A stretch of DNA of 64,000 nucleotides, taken from assembly GCA_030533445.1 (NCBI GenBank), contig CM060065.1:20554974-20618973 (forward strand), in the 5' to 3' direction. The notes below the pieces were generated by a model that was not told the DNA's origin, did not search any database, and worked only from the letters and a program-made list of their open reading frames with translations. Made by a program: the position numbers and the translations under genes. Positions 38,479 to 50,327 of the stretch are shown one piece after another (position 1 is the stretch's first letter; every line of letters begins with the position of its first letter). This stretch comes from Cyprinodon diabolis. Its lineage: Eukaryota > Chordata > Actinopteri > Cyprinodontiformes > Cyprinodontidae.

Positions 38479-38990
38479 AGCTACAGTGTGTAACTTTTAG
38501 CGACATCTAGCGGTCAGACTGCAGACTGCAGCAACATGAACATCTCCCCCCCCACCGCTTCTCCCCCCCAACAGTACGGCGAGCGTTACGGGACAAAATG
38601 TCTTCCACGACGTCCGCATCACCTACCTTCTCAAGTGATGAGGTTTGTTTACATAGATAATTTTACAGATAGTATTTCATTAGTCTGTGTAGGGTATAGA
38701 TTTCATGTAGACTTTAGATAATAAATATACCCGTTATTTTTTCTACATCGTTGTGACGTTTTGGCGATCTCGCAATCGCTAGTTTGTTGGCTCTGCGCTG
38801 CCGTAGCGCAAAGATGTCTGCCTCCATGGCTGCGAGACCCGCTCTTATGTAATTATAAATAACGAATTCTAAGGCAACGCAAATATTAAGGTTAAGAGGC
38901 TGAGCTCGTAGATGATGATAAATAACATAGTTATGTATAATATATTACATTTCTGACTGTATATCCCTGTAATTATTACACACTGTAGCT
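38479..38990. mobile_element. MITE copy 2, TTAA-flanked
   Basis: It has the same terminal inverted repeats as 12893-13374 (AGCTACAGTGTGTAA at the left, its complement at the right) and TTAA on both sides (38475-38478 and 38991-38994). The ends and right half are nearly identical to copy 1. A central segment near 38690-38760 differs. Confidence 0.85.
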
Positions 38991-38994
38991 TTAA

Positions 38995-41900
38995 GCTACA
39001 ACTTTACCATATCTAATGTGAACATTTATTACTTGGTGAGGTTAAGAATGAGTTTATTGTTAGATAAGTTTGACCTTCTGATGGCTCAGATCAGGCTTTA
39101 GCAATCTAACTAAAACTGAATCTGCATCACAATAATTATATCCACTACGTTACCTGGGCGTACAATTTGCTTTGAGCTCTCTCTCCAAAGCCGTCTCCAG
39201 CTATTGCACGTCAGATGTCAACCTCAATGTTTCACTCGCTCCCAGTAATCTTATCTTGCATCAACTTTGAGGAGGGCGGTGATAGCATGATTACCAGAAT
39301 TCCCTTTTTTTCTGGAAGAAAAAAAGAGACTGCAACAAATTAGGAAAAACAGAATCAGATTCATGTGCGGTAAATTATAGTGCTTTCATTTCATATCTCT
39401 AAAAATGCTCAGTTTGACCCCTGAGTCTTTAAACTTTAAACCTATTTGTTAATCTTTGAGTTTTATGGATTAAAGCATCTTTGGCTGTTTTGGACAAATG
39501 AATGAAATAAAATGTTAGGAGATTCTAAATACAATCCCTAACTATAACAGAATGTCTTTGTTTGTATCTTAACACTCCACACAAATCATCCCCCAACCAG
39601 ACTCCTGTCATTCTGTAAGCCTCTAAATATAAATGGATTGACTTTTGGACAACTGACAGTTTTGTTTCATAATTGTTAATTATCATGAGTGCTTTGAGAG
39701 CCACTTTCTGTGAATGGAGTCAGGACTCCTTCTCCCCATCCCTCTCTTCTTTTTATGGGATTGGTCGAAGTTCTCAAGGACATCAAAGAGGTCAGCGATT
39801 ATGATGGGAGGAGATGTAGAGAATACGTCAAGAACTTGCGTCATTTCCGCGTATATAAGTTGGAGAATTCCACAGCAATGCTTTTTAGTGAGCTTCTTTC
39901 CCCCGCCTTTCATCCATTTTCCCTGCCTGACCAACATCGACCCCGCCCACCCTTCCCTGGCTCCTCCTCTAGTCCCATGCCAGAGAGACTACAGCACTTA
40001 AAGTAAATTAGTAGCGAGCAGAGCTATTTTAAGATGCTGCTTTTCATTGTATACAAGTAGTGTGACAAAGATGCAAGCCAAGCGATTGTAATTTCAGTCA
40101 CATCTTCCAACATGTACTCTTTCTCATTCTAAAATCTGTCCCTCTAAACGGTGTGACATATTTGAAAAAGCATGAAAAACTATCTTTGTTATATTTAGAA
40201 GAGCAAAATCACATATTTCAAAAGATCAAGGCAGTCAACTCTGCTGGAAATCAAGCCTTATATATACCAACATTAGGTTTAAAAAACACACCAACAATTG
40301 TTTTAATTATTAGATAAAGCCTAATAATAATGGAATCAAACAAAAAGACACCAAATTAAAAGATAAGTAGAAATTCTGCTTCAAAAACTGCATCCCTTAA
40401 AAAGGTTAGGTCCCCTTGGTTTAGATTTAAAGGTCAACTAAACATGGATACATTTTGTCAGTCTATCTTCCCCTTCAACTTAAAATATTTCATTGGGATT
40501 CAGGGACACTATGAGTTTGTGAATGGATTTACTGTTTGGTAGTAATATTTTAGCTGGGTAAACAAAAAAAAAAAGGTTTTAGAGAGCATCAATAGATTGG
40601 TTAGGTTTTTCAGAAAATCTGCATCTTTTGAGAACCAGTTGTGAAACAATTATTGAGATTTTAATTTCCTCTAGAGTTTAAAACTTTATAAACTATCAGA
40701 TTAATTTCCTTAGCATTTTTGAACAACCTCTTGAGTGAATATTAAAGTTTCCAAGTACAAACATACTGATGGACACATCAGCCACTTTGTTTTTAAGTTT
40801 GTCTTGTCTTGTTATTAAGAGAAAGAAAATACAGAAAATACTTTTTCTTTTACTTTTTTTTTTCAATTTGGATGCATAAGTAGGAAATGGGAAGACATAA
40901 AGTTGAAAGTTTTCCACTAATCCTGAACCATAAATTCAATATGGTTGAAATATGTTTTATAATTAATTTCCAGAAGGTTCAGTTCTAGGTGTGTGAAACA
41001 TTTAGTAAGCTGAAACCAATCAGAACCACAAATTAACTGTTTATCACTTCAAATAACACTTGTTTGTGAATATAACTGTGCATTTTTCAAATAATAAATA
41101 GCAAAAAATACACTGCTAATAATTTCCTTTTTTTTAACAGTACAATTTGCATAATCAAGTCCTCAACATATTACCCACATGAAACCAAAGTCCAAACTTT
41201 GATGCTTATATCATAAATGATATCTTAAAGCTTGCAAAGCAACAGATTGGTTCTCTTCATGGATTTGAAACACTTTTTAAACCTAACCAAAAAAAATAAA
41301 AAAAAAATAAAACGAAATGAGTATTAGATCATCATGTTCTGATCCTTTTCCAAAATAGAAACAAACAAAAAAAAAACAGCCACAAAGAATATACTTGTGT
41401 ACACATATCTCATAGTTATCTTCACTCTGTTCACTCTTTATTGTTCTTATGACATCAAAAAATAAATAAACGTTTATACTGTATGTTTTGTAATTGCATA
41501 TGGATATTTAAGTCTTCAATATGTGTTATCCTTATATATGTTTTATCCTTATATAGCATGTATACAAATAAACACATCACAAGAAAATAATCTGTTCACT
41601 GCTGCTGTAAAACAAGTAACTTGCAGAAATGAAGTCAGAGCCTGTGAACACTGCTCTGCAACATAGAGAGGAAATATTACCCCATTTAATTCTAACCAGG
41701 TCTTCAATAGATTATACATTCATTGTAAAGTCACTCACTCCAGTCTCACAGAATTCTGGTCAGAAAGCTGAAAGTGATTTTTTTTCTTATGAGCATCATT
41801 AAGGCAGTTGATTACAGGTTTGTCTAAAATACTAACTTATTTTCTCTGGCAAAAAACTGTTCCTATACCCAACATTAACGAGTTCAAAAGCAAAGGCTTC

Positions 41901-42650
41901 AGCAGACTACAATAATTTCTGCTGGGAAATTGTCGATTCACGGATTTCTTTTTTTGTCTAACTCTTTTATGTGTATCAGTAAGGAGACATGAAAAGATAA
42001 TAGTAGGAAACATGATATTTTGTCTAACGAAATTCGTATTCTTTTTACCATAAGCTCCGGATTTACCTGGATTTGGCACGATAAAGAATTAATGCAATTT
42101 TACTTAACTTGCTTTAGCTGATCTAATCTACTGCTACTGTCACTTTTACATTGTATTGCATTTTCTGCATGTATGTATCAAATATATTTTATTGCTTTCA
42201 AATTATTGATTCTTCTCCAAACAGTGGTTGTGCTGTTAATACTTGGGAAGAACCAGACAATTGTTTTGCATGTTCTTGTATTATAAATAGAGACTTTACA
42301 ATCTAATTAATGGTCTTTTTTTCAGTTTTACATTATCGCATAAATTAGACTTTAAAAAGGTGTGAGTATGCAAAGTTACAATGTATAGGTACTATCCGTG
42401 TGTGCATCTAAATGTGTGGGAGTGTGTTGCTTTACGTCACAAGAGACAGCATCATATATTAATAATCAGCAAGCTGCTACAATGAAATTTGTATCCAGAC
42501 ATGTGGCTCTCTTATCCAATTAGGTTTGATGTCCATTTACTCTGAAGTCCAGAGGGAGGATATATGCTTCTGGCCTCTTTGCTCCCTGCCAGGTCCATTA
42601 GGTAGTTCGTCTTTACTCATTCCTGTATATTTTCGATAAAATCCTAGTTT
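38995..42650. other. Intergenic stretch downstream of slc5a7
   Basis: A TATA-like GTATATAAG (39851-39859) with GC-rich sequence downstream hints at a promoter. Otherwise the stretch is AT-rich with poly(A) runs near 40566, 41290 and 41370. The slc5a7 3'UTR must enter the right end of this stretch. Confidence 0.35.
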
Positions 42651-42652
42651 TG

Positions 42653-45600
42653 TCATTCCTCTTTGTGTAAGGAGTCAGGGCTGGACTCTTCTTCTTCTTC
42701 CTCAACTGTTTCCTCTGGCATCGTGTCCCGGCGTGTGAAGGCGGCTGCCAAGGTCACGCTCAGTCGTGGTCTGACAGGCGCTAACTCAGACAGCCCAATG
42801 TTGTTGCTTCGGGTTACAAGAGTAGTTCTATCCATTATTTCCCCACTGCGGCTCGACACCACAGCATCAAGGAAGTCATATTTGTGTGAAATCTTTCCAC
42901 TTTCGAACAAGTACTTTGCCAGGTACGAGAAAACAAAGTTACCCGCGAAGGAGGCCAGCATGGAGACGGTCTTAAAGGGGAACTTCTGAATGACAATTGT
43001 CTCCATCTCCCCAGTAATGTGATGCTTCCGCAGCTCTGTTGTCCAGCCTGGGTAATAAATGAAAGGAGGCAGCTGCAGATAGGGTTCTCCTCCGCCGATA
43101 CGCAGCACCAGGCCAAACAGGTATGCAGCCACCGAGCCGTACGTGTTGGTACATTTGACAAAGAGCACGCTGAGCAGCTGTGGGAAGATGATGACATAAA
43201 CCAAGTCTGAGCTCAGGTACCAGAGGCCATAAACCGTGCCAGTAACCAGGGCCATCAGGGTGGCAAGGCCACCAAATATGAAAATTGTGATTCGCATCAC
43301 CCACACAATTTCTCGGTCAGATGCCTGGAAAGATGGAGAACAGCAATAAGCCACAAGACATCTTCAAAAAGAAGTAAACAGAAACCAATTCCTTGCTTAT
43401 GTTCTTGAACCAATGGGCTTACTGATTGTCTGAAGGCCATCTGGTAGATGTTTCTTGCAAACATAGAGCTTGCAGACAGGATGGAGGAGTCAGCAGAGGA
43501 CATGACAGCGGCAGACACCGCCCCCAGGCCAAAGAAAGAAACAAATGGTGGACAGAGGTGCTGGAGTACGATGGGGAGAATCATGTCTGCTTGCTCCTTT
43601 TCCTCAGGAGAAATTCCACCATAACTTGTCTGATTCCAGTCTAATAAAGAAAAATCACGTCAAGATATCTAACAGATAATCTCATTCTTTTTTTTCCTTT
43701 TTTTTTTTTTGAGGTTTTTGCGACACTCGTGGCTCATTAAAGCTGACAGGAAAGGGGCTACAAGTGAGGGGGAGAGACATGCGTCAAAGGACCACAGCCC
43801 GGTTTCGAACTAAGGTCAGACACATCGAGGACTGAGGCCTTGTACATGGGTAGTGCATGCTTACCACTGGGCACAGAAACACGCTCCAGATAAATAGTCT
43901 GAGTTTCATTTTTAATGATAGGAATTGTTTATTTGAAAATTAGAATGGCTTTCCTGCATATAATCTTAAACTTTAATGTTCACATACAATAGAATCTAAA
44001 GCCTCCTTTATCCCTGTTATCCACTTTATTTTGAATTCTATTCAGGAATATTTATTGAGTGGAGAAAAAAAGTCATATTACAAAATTACAATATATATTT
44101 GAACAAAATAACAGATGCTACACTTACACAAACTAGGGTTTAAACTGGTTTAATATGTTACATGAATTGAGATGATCAAGAAGGAGACCTTTCATAATTT
44201 CTATTCGCAAAATCATTAAAAGTCATCCAGAGGACTGGTTCCTCTTGTTTGCAAGAATGCTCATTTTCTTCTACCTTACCTTAAATGAAAACCAATAACT
44301 TATTCAAAGGCTTTAATATCCCTCTGGTAAAATTTCCACAGCTCCAATATTTAAAAAAGAAAAGATTTAGAAGCTCAGTATTTGATGAGTACTCTATAAA
44401 TGCATTTGTAAAGTCAGATTTTACATTAGATACCCTGGCTCAAAGTCAAAGTTACGTTAAACGTGGTCTCTCAGGATATGTTCTAAAATCTGTGATTCAT
44501 TGGATCCAACGCCTTTCATTGGACTCTGGGATGTACAACTTGGAAGTAGCTGTGCAACAAAAGAATATAATCAAGGTGCAAACACAGAGTTCTCCTGCTA
44601 GTCTGAAGGCCACATGCAGTTTGGAGATTGGTAGCTGTTGATATATTCAATCTGCAGAAACTTGACGATCCCTGCAGACTCTGTGCTTCGGTGCCCAATG
44701 ACCTCCCTCTGTGATTTTAGGAGGCCCATCATTTTGTGGTGATATCACTGTCTCAACACTAACTGTTAACTGTGGAATATTTGTCATCAATGAAATTTCC
44801 CAACCTGAATTGTTGTATCGGTTGCATCCTATAATGTTACCACAAGGGAGCTTATTGAGAACAACTGAAAGAGCCAGTTCCAAAAATTTTTTTTAAGCTA
44901 GATTAGAAAACAGAAAGAATATTTTTTCCTTCTTTTGTTTTTCTGGTAGAGTCAACAGGTTTAAATTGCCTTGGTAAATCAATGCTCTTTAAAACCAAAA
45001 GGAAACAGGCTTATAGCATCAGAGATCCTTCCTTTCTTAATCATTTGTAGGAATGTGGGGCTTTTTATTATGTCCATTTATCTAAGCAACTTATTATATA
45101 TTTTTTTGTTTTTGTAGCAAAAACAAAAAGGAAAAAAAAAGATTTTTTTTTTAAGTCAAAAGCTAAATTACTGAAATTAATATTGAATGCATCGCATGTC
45201 CGTTAACACAGGGGTATATTGTGATGACAATATGGGTGAAGGGTGTGATCAAATATTCTCCAAGAATAAGTTACAATTTTCTGTTGAGTTTCTGTAGTTG
45301 TTTTCCAGAAAAACTTCATGTCTAGTTGCCTAAACTGAATTTGTCAAGCTTGACCATGACCTGGATCACTGAGAATCTTCACAGATACGTTTTCTGTTGA
45401 TATTTCTTGGTCAGTATTGTTTTTTTTGTGTGGGATTATGATCCAAATTTTGAGCCAATTCATTCATGTACAGTTTGCTCCCATCTTGGAATGAAATAAA
45501 CTTGTCATCACTTCATCCTGGTGGAATCAGATTCCTAAAAATCTGGAGATCACAGCACTAATTTGGTCCCCTGCCTAATTCTAATGCAATATTTACAACC

Positions 45601-48600
45601 TAGCACCGCCATTTAACGGTTGGCTGCTTCATTATAGATGAGGTGAACCAGCTGTTATTTACCAGGTTTTCTTAGATCTAAGGACAACAAGAACCCTTCC
45701 AGAGCCTTTCCTAGCGAAGCAGCACACATGGGACCACAGGGTGTGTATGTGAATGCTCATGCATGTTTTCAACCTGTTGAGGCACCAATGGCACCGATGA
45801 GAACAGAGGGAACGGCCATGACGAGGCATCCAAAAGCAGCCAGGAATGAGAGAACCTGTGCGTAGGTGGCGGAAGAGGCAGATAACACTCTTTGGAAATA
45901 TACTTGCCAAGGTATTCCTCCCAGCATCTGCAACATGACAATCACAGGGGAAAAAATACTGAAATCAGATGTCCAGGATTGCCAAAACAGAAAGAAAACT
46001 GGAGGCTTCAAAGTCACAAATCGATCCTATTTTCATATACTATTAATTTTGAATAACAAAAGAAAAATAATTGAATGAAACAGAAAGAATGTATAAATAG
46101 CTCAAGAAGAGGATTTGAGGACAGTATATTTTGAACGTCAAATGGACAATTAATTTGAGAAAAGGAAAGCTCTTTTCTTTAATCCAGTCTACACGGTGGG
46201 TCTAACAGGATAATCGCACAATGCATTAAACTGCACAGCAATCTAATTTATGTAATAAACAATTGCTAGCTATAATCAACAATTTGATCAAAACATTATA
46301 GGTCAATAAAACCAGCAAAGTGCTTCTATTTTAACTGAAGCCAAATGGAAACTAAGAGCAACATATTTTATTTAGGCACATCAAATTCAAGAGGTCTGAA
46401 TACAAATTTGTGTCACACTTTTCAAATGTTTATTTTTATAATTAGGTGGAAAACTGTACGATGACCTTGGTTGTCACAATGCTAAAATGTCAAATTCAGT
46501 ACCAATACTGGGAAAATTACTTGATACGATTTTAGATACCATAGCATATTTTTACTAAAAGAAAAGATTTCTGACAACAAGTAAAAACAGATATCTGCAG
46601 TATGACAAGATTAAGTTTTTTGTAAATAGGGGAAAACCAATAAGAATGGACAAGTCTGAAGGATCCAAATCAAGAAAAAAAAATAAAAGTGAAAGAAAAC
46701 ACTACAGGGTTCCTTGTAGATATCTATGGTTAAGTGAGTAAATAAGAGTGTAAAAATTTCGCTTGAATAAAAGTATGCAGACATTACCAGAAGACAGAAG
46801 TTGTCAATCCAGATCCATGTATCTTCCCTCTTGACGCTGCCTCTCCAGGGTGACTGGTAAACTCTCGTCACTGCAGTTACAGTGATGTCTGACACAGCAG
46901 CATTAGTCAAAGCAAAGGGCACACTGATCCACTGCAGAAAATCAGCAAATACGCAAGAAAATCACAAACTTAAAACCGGAGGAGACACCACACAGGACTG
47001 TAATAAAAAAAGGCTAAAAATACTTATGTCTTTTTAGGGACACATGTGACCTTGTACAATGATCTATGTCAGTATTTCTTTAACTTTCTGAAGCTATTTA
47101 AAGGTTGTCTTTCACTTTCTTGCTGCTTTTATGATCATAGTATATATGCTCATTCTATTCGGTCTGTGTGTCATGGCAGCTTTCTCTGAAATGTTTGCGT
47201 AAAAACAAAGAAAAAGGTTGAATGAGGGCCAGAAAAACCTTGTTTGGAATTTTTACAAAGGAAAATCCATCAGATGATTTGACACTGAAATTGAAAAATA
47301 ATTTCTCACTTTGTATGCTAACATTTCAGAAAAAAACCATTTCCAGAGCATAATTTTGCGGTTGAAATACTACACTATAGTAACATATGTCTGTATAACT
47401 TATATTCAATGTTTTACTGAAAAAACTTTTTAAAAAATGAGTAAAAAGACCATGAAAACCGAAGACTTGTAAGCACTTTATGATATCCTTAAGAGCTATT
47501 AATCATGTTACATTCAAATTAATACATGAAAGCTTGGCTTCTAGGAAGCAATTTATAATGAAATTGGAGATTACATGAAACATTTCCACAACTGGTAATA
47601 AAATGTACAAAATAATTTCTTTCTAATTTACCCCATAATTCTGAGAAAACTGACCACTATACAAAATTAGACAAATTGAACCTACCAGGCCAATAAATAT
47701 GCAAAACAGCTGCACCACATCTGTGTAAGCCACAGAGTACAGTCCTCCAACCAGGGTGTAGAAGATCGCAATGAGTGCAGAGATAACCACAGACATCTTG
47801 ATGTTGATGTCCACAATAACACTCAGAGTAGCACCTATGATTGTGAGCAGATTGAAGAACATAAAGACCTTTGTAACAACAGGGACTCAAAACATCTCTA
47901 CAAAAGTTTTATTCCATTGTATGCAGATGCATAGACTTACCCAGGGCAGACAGGATGGCAGCAGACCAAAAAATCTCACCCATGAGTGCAGGTATGAAGA
48001 GAAGACCACCCATACGTTTCCCATACAGTTGCTGGAAAGGGTCCAACATAGTGACGTAACCTCTTGAACGCATGGGCTTAGCAAAGAAAAGACCCCCTGG
48101 GATTAAGAGGGAGGAGTATCGGTTGATGAAAATACATTTTATGTTTTAACACTTCAGAATGCAAAAAAAAATAATAAATAAAATAATAACATAACCAATA
48201 ATAATAATGAAATACAATAAAAATAATAATAATACTTTAATTGAATACCTTTGGTACCTTTGGCTAGTAACTGTATTTTTTCCCAAATCAGTTTGTATGA
48301 ATTGAATTACATTTTTCATGCAAATCAAACAACAAAAAATAGTTGAAACTCACCAACAACCAGACTGAGGGCATATCCAAATGGGGCTTGAGCCCAAGCC
48401 AAACCATAGTCCGGTAGATACACATACTCAGCTGTGCCATTGATATACCCTCCACCTACCCAGGTTGCTGCAGATTATCAAACATATTGTTAAATGTGAT
48501 TAAAATTAAACTGTTCCTAGAAAAAAAGAATCGAATAATTATAATTATTTTAGTTAAACTTCTAAACACAATAAATCATCTGGTTATATAGGTGCAATAG

Positions 48601-48907
48601 ATCACATTTAACTTTGAAAATACCCCTCTATTAAATGAAAAATCTGCTTCAAATATACAACAAGACTACAGCAAACAGGTCACGACTTTTAAAAGTATTT
48701 AATTCTATTTACACAAACTTCACCTGTCATCGTGAATCCACCAACAAACAGTCCAATGTCTCTCCCTCCGACCATGATGGTTTCGCTGCGGTCGGTGCCC
48801 TCCGCCTCCCCGGAGTGCTTGTTTTTCCATGCCGCCCAGATGCCCACGACCAGGATGAGCAGATAGAAGACCGCGATGGCTACGAGCCCTTCTACATGTA
48901 TGGTCAT
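42653..48907 (-). CDS. slc5a7: SLC5A7, high-affinity choline transporter CHT1
   Basis: Eight coding exons on the minus strand: 48724-48907, 48354-48467, 47941-48096, 47686-47834, 46788-46931, 45774-45927, 43423-43640 and 42653-43324. All phases agree, giving 596 residues against 580 in human. The start is [20 protein letters not shown], the first membrane helix. Other landmarks are [95 protein letters not shown] and [20 protein letters not shown]. The protein carries choline with sodium and chloride into cholinergic terminals, the rate-limiting step for acetylcholine synthesis (family knowledge). The C-tail keeps a DRTTLV motif where human has the dileucine-like endocytic DKTILV, and ends in an acidic run. 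The position matching human Ile89 is Phe (APFGY). Teleosts have two paralogues; which one this is was not resolved. Confidence 0.96.
43708..43880 (-). repeat. tRNA-derived SINE, family D (slc5a7 intron)
   Basis: On the minus strand it reads CCCAGTGGTAAGCATGCA (box A-like), then GTTCGAAACCGGGC (box B) and TGACGCATGTCTCTCCCCTC. This is a common teleost SINE head and body. It lies in the intron between the seventh and last-but-one transcribed exon blocks. Confidence 0.7.
48160..48240 (+). repeat. AAT-rich simple repeat (slc5a7 intron)
   Basis: Imperfect AAT/AATA repeats between two slc5a7 coding exons. Confidence 0.85.
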
Positions 48908-49131
48908 TGTCGCAGGGGTCTTCTGCTTGGAACGGGAGGGCAGGAAGACCTGAAAGCAGAGGAGAAAAATAAATTCTATAAGAGATGATAAAAGTTTCAC
49001 CTTTAGCCTAAAGACAGAGTTCATATTAAGATTATTCATGAAACGAATTGGCAGCTCTATCATTATAGAACAAAATGTTTTCATAAGAAAAGCCTGTTGA
49101 ATAGTTTTTTGTAGTTTTAGATTTCAGCTTA

Positions 49132-49291
<160 letters not shown>

Positions 49292-49478
49292 AAATAAAAT
49301 AAACAAAATAATTACAGACCTACTTACCTAGGGTATTTCCAGTCATGCGTGTGGACACCGGAGTAAATAAAAATGTGCATCACAGTATAAAGTTCATTGA
49401 AATTCCGCTGCCCTTTTTGTACCGTGAGAAACTGTGAGGCGAAACAGCGGTGTGGATCTCTCGGGTGACTTACTGATG

Positions 49479-49487
49479 CTTATAAAG
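49479..49487 (-). promoter_or_regulatory. slc5a7 TATA box
   Basis: The minus strand reads CCTTTATAAGCATC. It lies about 150 bp upstream of the exon 1 donor, in a locally GC-richer region with CRE-like TGACGTG/GACGTC motifs near 49578-49592. Transcription would start about 30 bp downstream. Confidence 0.5.
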
Positions 49488-50306
49488 GGGGTAGATGCCG
49501 TCAGAGGACCGAGGCACGCGTCACAAAAAAAAAAAAAAAAAACACCCGTCCCTCCAAAAGAGCACCTGGCATGCAACACGTCACGACGTCCTGGCTGATG
49601 TTACTGGCAGAGGGCCGAGATTCCTTAACCTGCTTTTCAGAGAAGGTTGTTAAAAATGTCGCACCGTTCTTTAAATAATCAGTAATTTGCTTGGAAGTTT
49701 GTGTCTGTTCGTTTTTTTCTTGTTTAAAAAAACGTCTTCTTTCTCAAAAGTCCGTGCGTAAAAACCGCATGCTGTGCAATTCAGGGGAGCTCTTTATTTT
49801 TCTTTGTATAACTGAAGGATGACCTAAAGGCATCCCCATTTCTTCATGATAAAACTATGTGAAGATAAATACTTTATTTAAACATTTAACCAGTAATTAT
49901 GAGCACACGCTCAAGGAGAAATACATGATTTTCCTCTTTTTCTACGTGATTAAACGAATTAATCGACTAATACACTCCCCACCTCGAAGCAATTAGACCA
50001 TTCTTAATTGTATGTCTGCCTTTTGCCTTCAGGATTTTTATCTGTGAGCTCTGTCTCCTTAATGGCCACTTCAGCCTGCAGTCCATTTATCTGTAAAAGA
50101 CTTGTCGAAACTGGCAGGCATCCAATTAGGATGGGTCTGAAACATGCAGTGAGGTATAATGATACAATCTGACTTTTTAAAATCCTGCACACAGACACAG
50201 ACACATCGACTGGATGAAAAAAAGGAACTATGTCCTGGAGAAGGTTTTTCGCCATGGTAAACTGGTAAACGCGCAGCGCCCTCTTTTGACAAGGCAAACA
50301 GGGCGA

Positions 50307-50327
50307 TTAAGCACCATGGACAGAGTG
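50307..50327 (+). promoter_or_regulatory. Candidate RE1/NRSE (REST site) upstream of slc5a7
   Basis: The site keeps both half-sites of the 21-bp RE1 consensus at the right spacing: AGCACC then, two bases later, GGACAG, preceded by TT. By eye about 16 of 21 positions match. It lies about 0.85 kb upstream of the inferred slc5a7 start. REST represses neuronal genes in non-neuronal cells. Confidence 0.5.

Noticed and set aside
39710..40006. 98-codon plus-strand frame near the TATA-like box, containing a 43-codon frame from the ATG at 39878
   Set aside because: The ATG lies only about 20 bp after the TATA box, before the expected start of transcription, and the peptide has no known motif.
44285..44641. 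118-codon plus-strand frame in an slc5a7 intron
   Set aside because: No recognised motif, antisense to the gene, AT-rich codons and no splice or promoter context.
50004..50090. Minus-strand exon-like piece (acceptor TCTTTTACAG, then INGLQAEVAIKETELTDKNP and a stop)
   Set aside because: Only 28 codons, no partner exon and no recognised family; chance cannot be excluded.
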